NCBI GenBank assembly: GCA_013373005.1
Contig: JABXIP010000318.1
Span: 1-16,004 of the forward strand
Origin: Cytophagia bacterium
GTDB lineage: Bacteria > Bacteroidota > Bacteroidia > Cytophagales > Cyclobacteriaceae
DNA: 16,004 nucleotides
Direction: 5' to 3'
Numbering within the stretch: position 1 is the stretch's first letter; every line of letters begins with the position of its first letter. Shown in pieces: positions 15,070 through 16,004 of this stretch. The position numbers and the translations under genes were made by a program. Under the pieces are notes generated by a model that was not told the DNA's origin, did not search any database, and saw only the letters and a program-made list of their open reading frames with translations.

Positions 15070-16004
15070 ATGTATCCAAAGTACGATGTCATAGTAGTTG
15101 GTGCTGGTCATGCCGGATGTGAAGCTGCAAATGCCGCAGCCAGAATGGGTTCTAAAGTTCTGCTCATAACCATGAACATGAATACCATTGCACAAATGTC
15201 TTGCAATCCAGCCATGGGGGGAGTGGCTAAGGGTCAGATTGTGCGTGAAATTGATGCCCTTGGAGGTATGTCTGGAATTATATCGGACAAGTCCATGATT
15301 CAATTTCGCATGCTCAATAAGTCTAAAGGCCCAGCTATGTGGAGTCCAAGGACACAAAACGACCGTATGCGGTTTGCTGAAGAATGGAGACTAGCCCTTG
15401 AAAGAAATCCGAATGTAGATTTCTGGCAAGAAATGGTAACCGGTATCACTTATAAAGATGGTAAGGCCACCGGTGTAAAAACCGGAATGGGAATAGAATT
15501 CGAAGCCAAGGCTGTAATTCTAACATCAGGTACATTTCTAAATGGGGTAATTCATATTGGTGAAAAGCAGTTTGGGGGAGGAAGAACCGGAGAACACGCG
15601 GCCAAGGGAATTACTGAACAGCTGGTTCAATTAGGCTTTGAAGCAGGCAGAATGAAGACCGGAACACCTCCGAGAGTGGATGGACGTTCGCTTGACTATT
15701 CAAAAATGGAGGAACAGAAGGGCGATGAACAACCAGAGAAGTTTTCTTTCAGCAATGAAACCACTCCGTTAAAAGAGCAAAGAAGTTGCTTCATTACCTA
15801 TACTAATCCTGAGGTTCATGAGACTTTAGAAAAAGGGTTTGACCGATCGCCAATGTTCAATGGAAGAATTCAGGGAATTGGTCCAAGATATTGTCCATCC
15901 ATAGAAGACAAGATCAATCGATTTGCAGAGCGAAACAGACATCAAATCTTTGTTGAACCAGAAGGATGGGATACCGTAGAAATATACGTCAATGGTTTTT
16001 CAAC
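15070..16004 (+). CDS. mnmG: tRNA uridine 5-carboxymethylaminomethyl modification enzyme MnmG (GidA), 5' part
   Basis: MnmG is an FAD-dependent enzyme that, with MnmE, installs the 5-carboxymethylaminomethyl group on the wobble uridine of certain tRNAs. The gene runs off the window; about 311 of the usual 620 or so residues are present. The N-terminus has the FAD-binding VVGAGHAGCEAA (9-20), then the MnmG signatures SCNPAMGGVAKG (44-55), GTPPR (198-202) and YCPSIEDK, whose C275 corresponds to the conserved catalytic cysteine. The ATG at 15070 places the glycine motif at the expected distance from the N-terminus. It lies 74 bases after ybeY, with two parS-like sites between. No clear -7 element is seen there, so read-through from the ybeY operon is plausible. 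GidA genes sit near the origin in many bacteria. Confidence 0.97.
   Translation, partial: MYPKYDVIVVGAGHAGCEAANAAARMGSKVLLITMNMNTIAQMSCNPAMGGVAKGQIVREIDALGGMSGIISDKSMIQFRMLNKSKGPAMWSPRTQNDRMRFAEEWRLALERNPNVDFWQEMVTGITYKDGKATGVKTGMGIEFEAKAVILTSGTFLNGVIHIGEKQFGGGRTGEHAAKGITEQLVQLGFEAGRMKTGTPPRVDGRSLDYSKMEEQKGDEQPEKFSFSNETTPLKEQRSCFITYTNPEVHETLEKGFDRSPMFNGRIQGIGPRYCPSIEDKINRFAERNRHQIFVEPEGWDTVEIYVNGFS

Noticed and set aside
15055..15357. Minus-strand ORF opposite the start of mnmG
   Set aside because: It is a shadow of the clearly conserved MnmG reading frame on the plus strand and has no recognisable features.

Overview
The window looks like chromosomal core sequence from a marine-type Bacteroidota of the order Cytophagales; the order is an inference, the phylum is well supported. 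The evidence is a GldJ-type gliding/type IX secretion lipoprotein, LytS/LytTR signalling genes, a DUF4175-type coiled-coil protein next to an RsbW-like ATPase, ybeY and mnmG, modest GC content, little visible Shine-Dalgarno signal, and several TAnnTTTG promoter -7 elements typical of this phylum. I see no mobile element, prophage, CRISPR array, tRNA or rRNA.

Layout. 1-664: a heme-copper oxidase subunit III gene on the minus strand. 793-4137: mfd, divergent from it, with a TTG start. 4130-6582: a minus-strand, tightly packed operon of sensor histidine kinase, LytTR response regulator and a small one-helix membrane protein; its end overlaps the end of mfd by 8 bases. 6877-8442: gldJ, with its own promoter-like element, ending in a C(UUCG)G hairpin shared with the convergent comF (8491-9186, minus). 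9212-10672: a plus-strand chain of overlapping genes: an AhpD-like CxxC protein, an unknown 121-residue protein and exodeoxyribonuclease III. 10761-14995: a second plus-strand operon of a 1127-residue membrane-anchored coiled-coil protein, a small GHKL ATPase and ybeY. 15070 to the window end: the first half of mnmG (gidA).

The most notable non-coding signal lies in the 74 bases between ybeY and mnmG. Two 16-base sites, TGTTCCACGTGAAACT and TGTTCCACGTGGAACA, 38 bases apart centre to centre, match the ParB-binding parS consensus TGTTNCACGTGAAACA with one mismatch each. This suggests a chromosome-segregation centromere in an origin-proximal region, beside the gene that is origin-linked in many bacteria.

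Functionally the window mixes genome maintenance (mfd, xth, comF, parS), RNA maturation and modification (ybeY, mnmG), respiration (subunit III), cell-surface motility and secretion (gldJ), and two regulatory modules whose outputs are unknown (LytS/LytTR with its coupled membrane protein; RsbW-like ATPase with the DUF4175-like protein).
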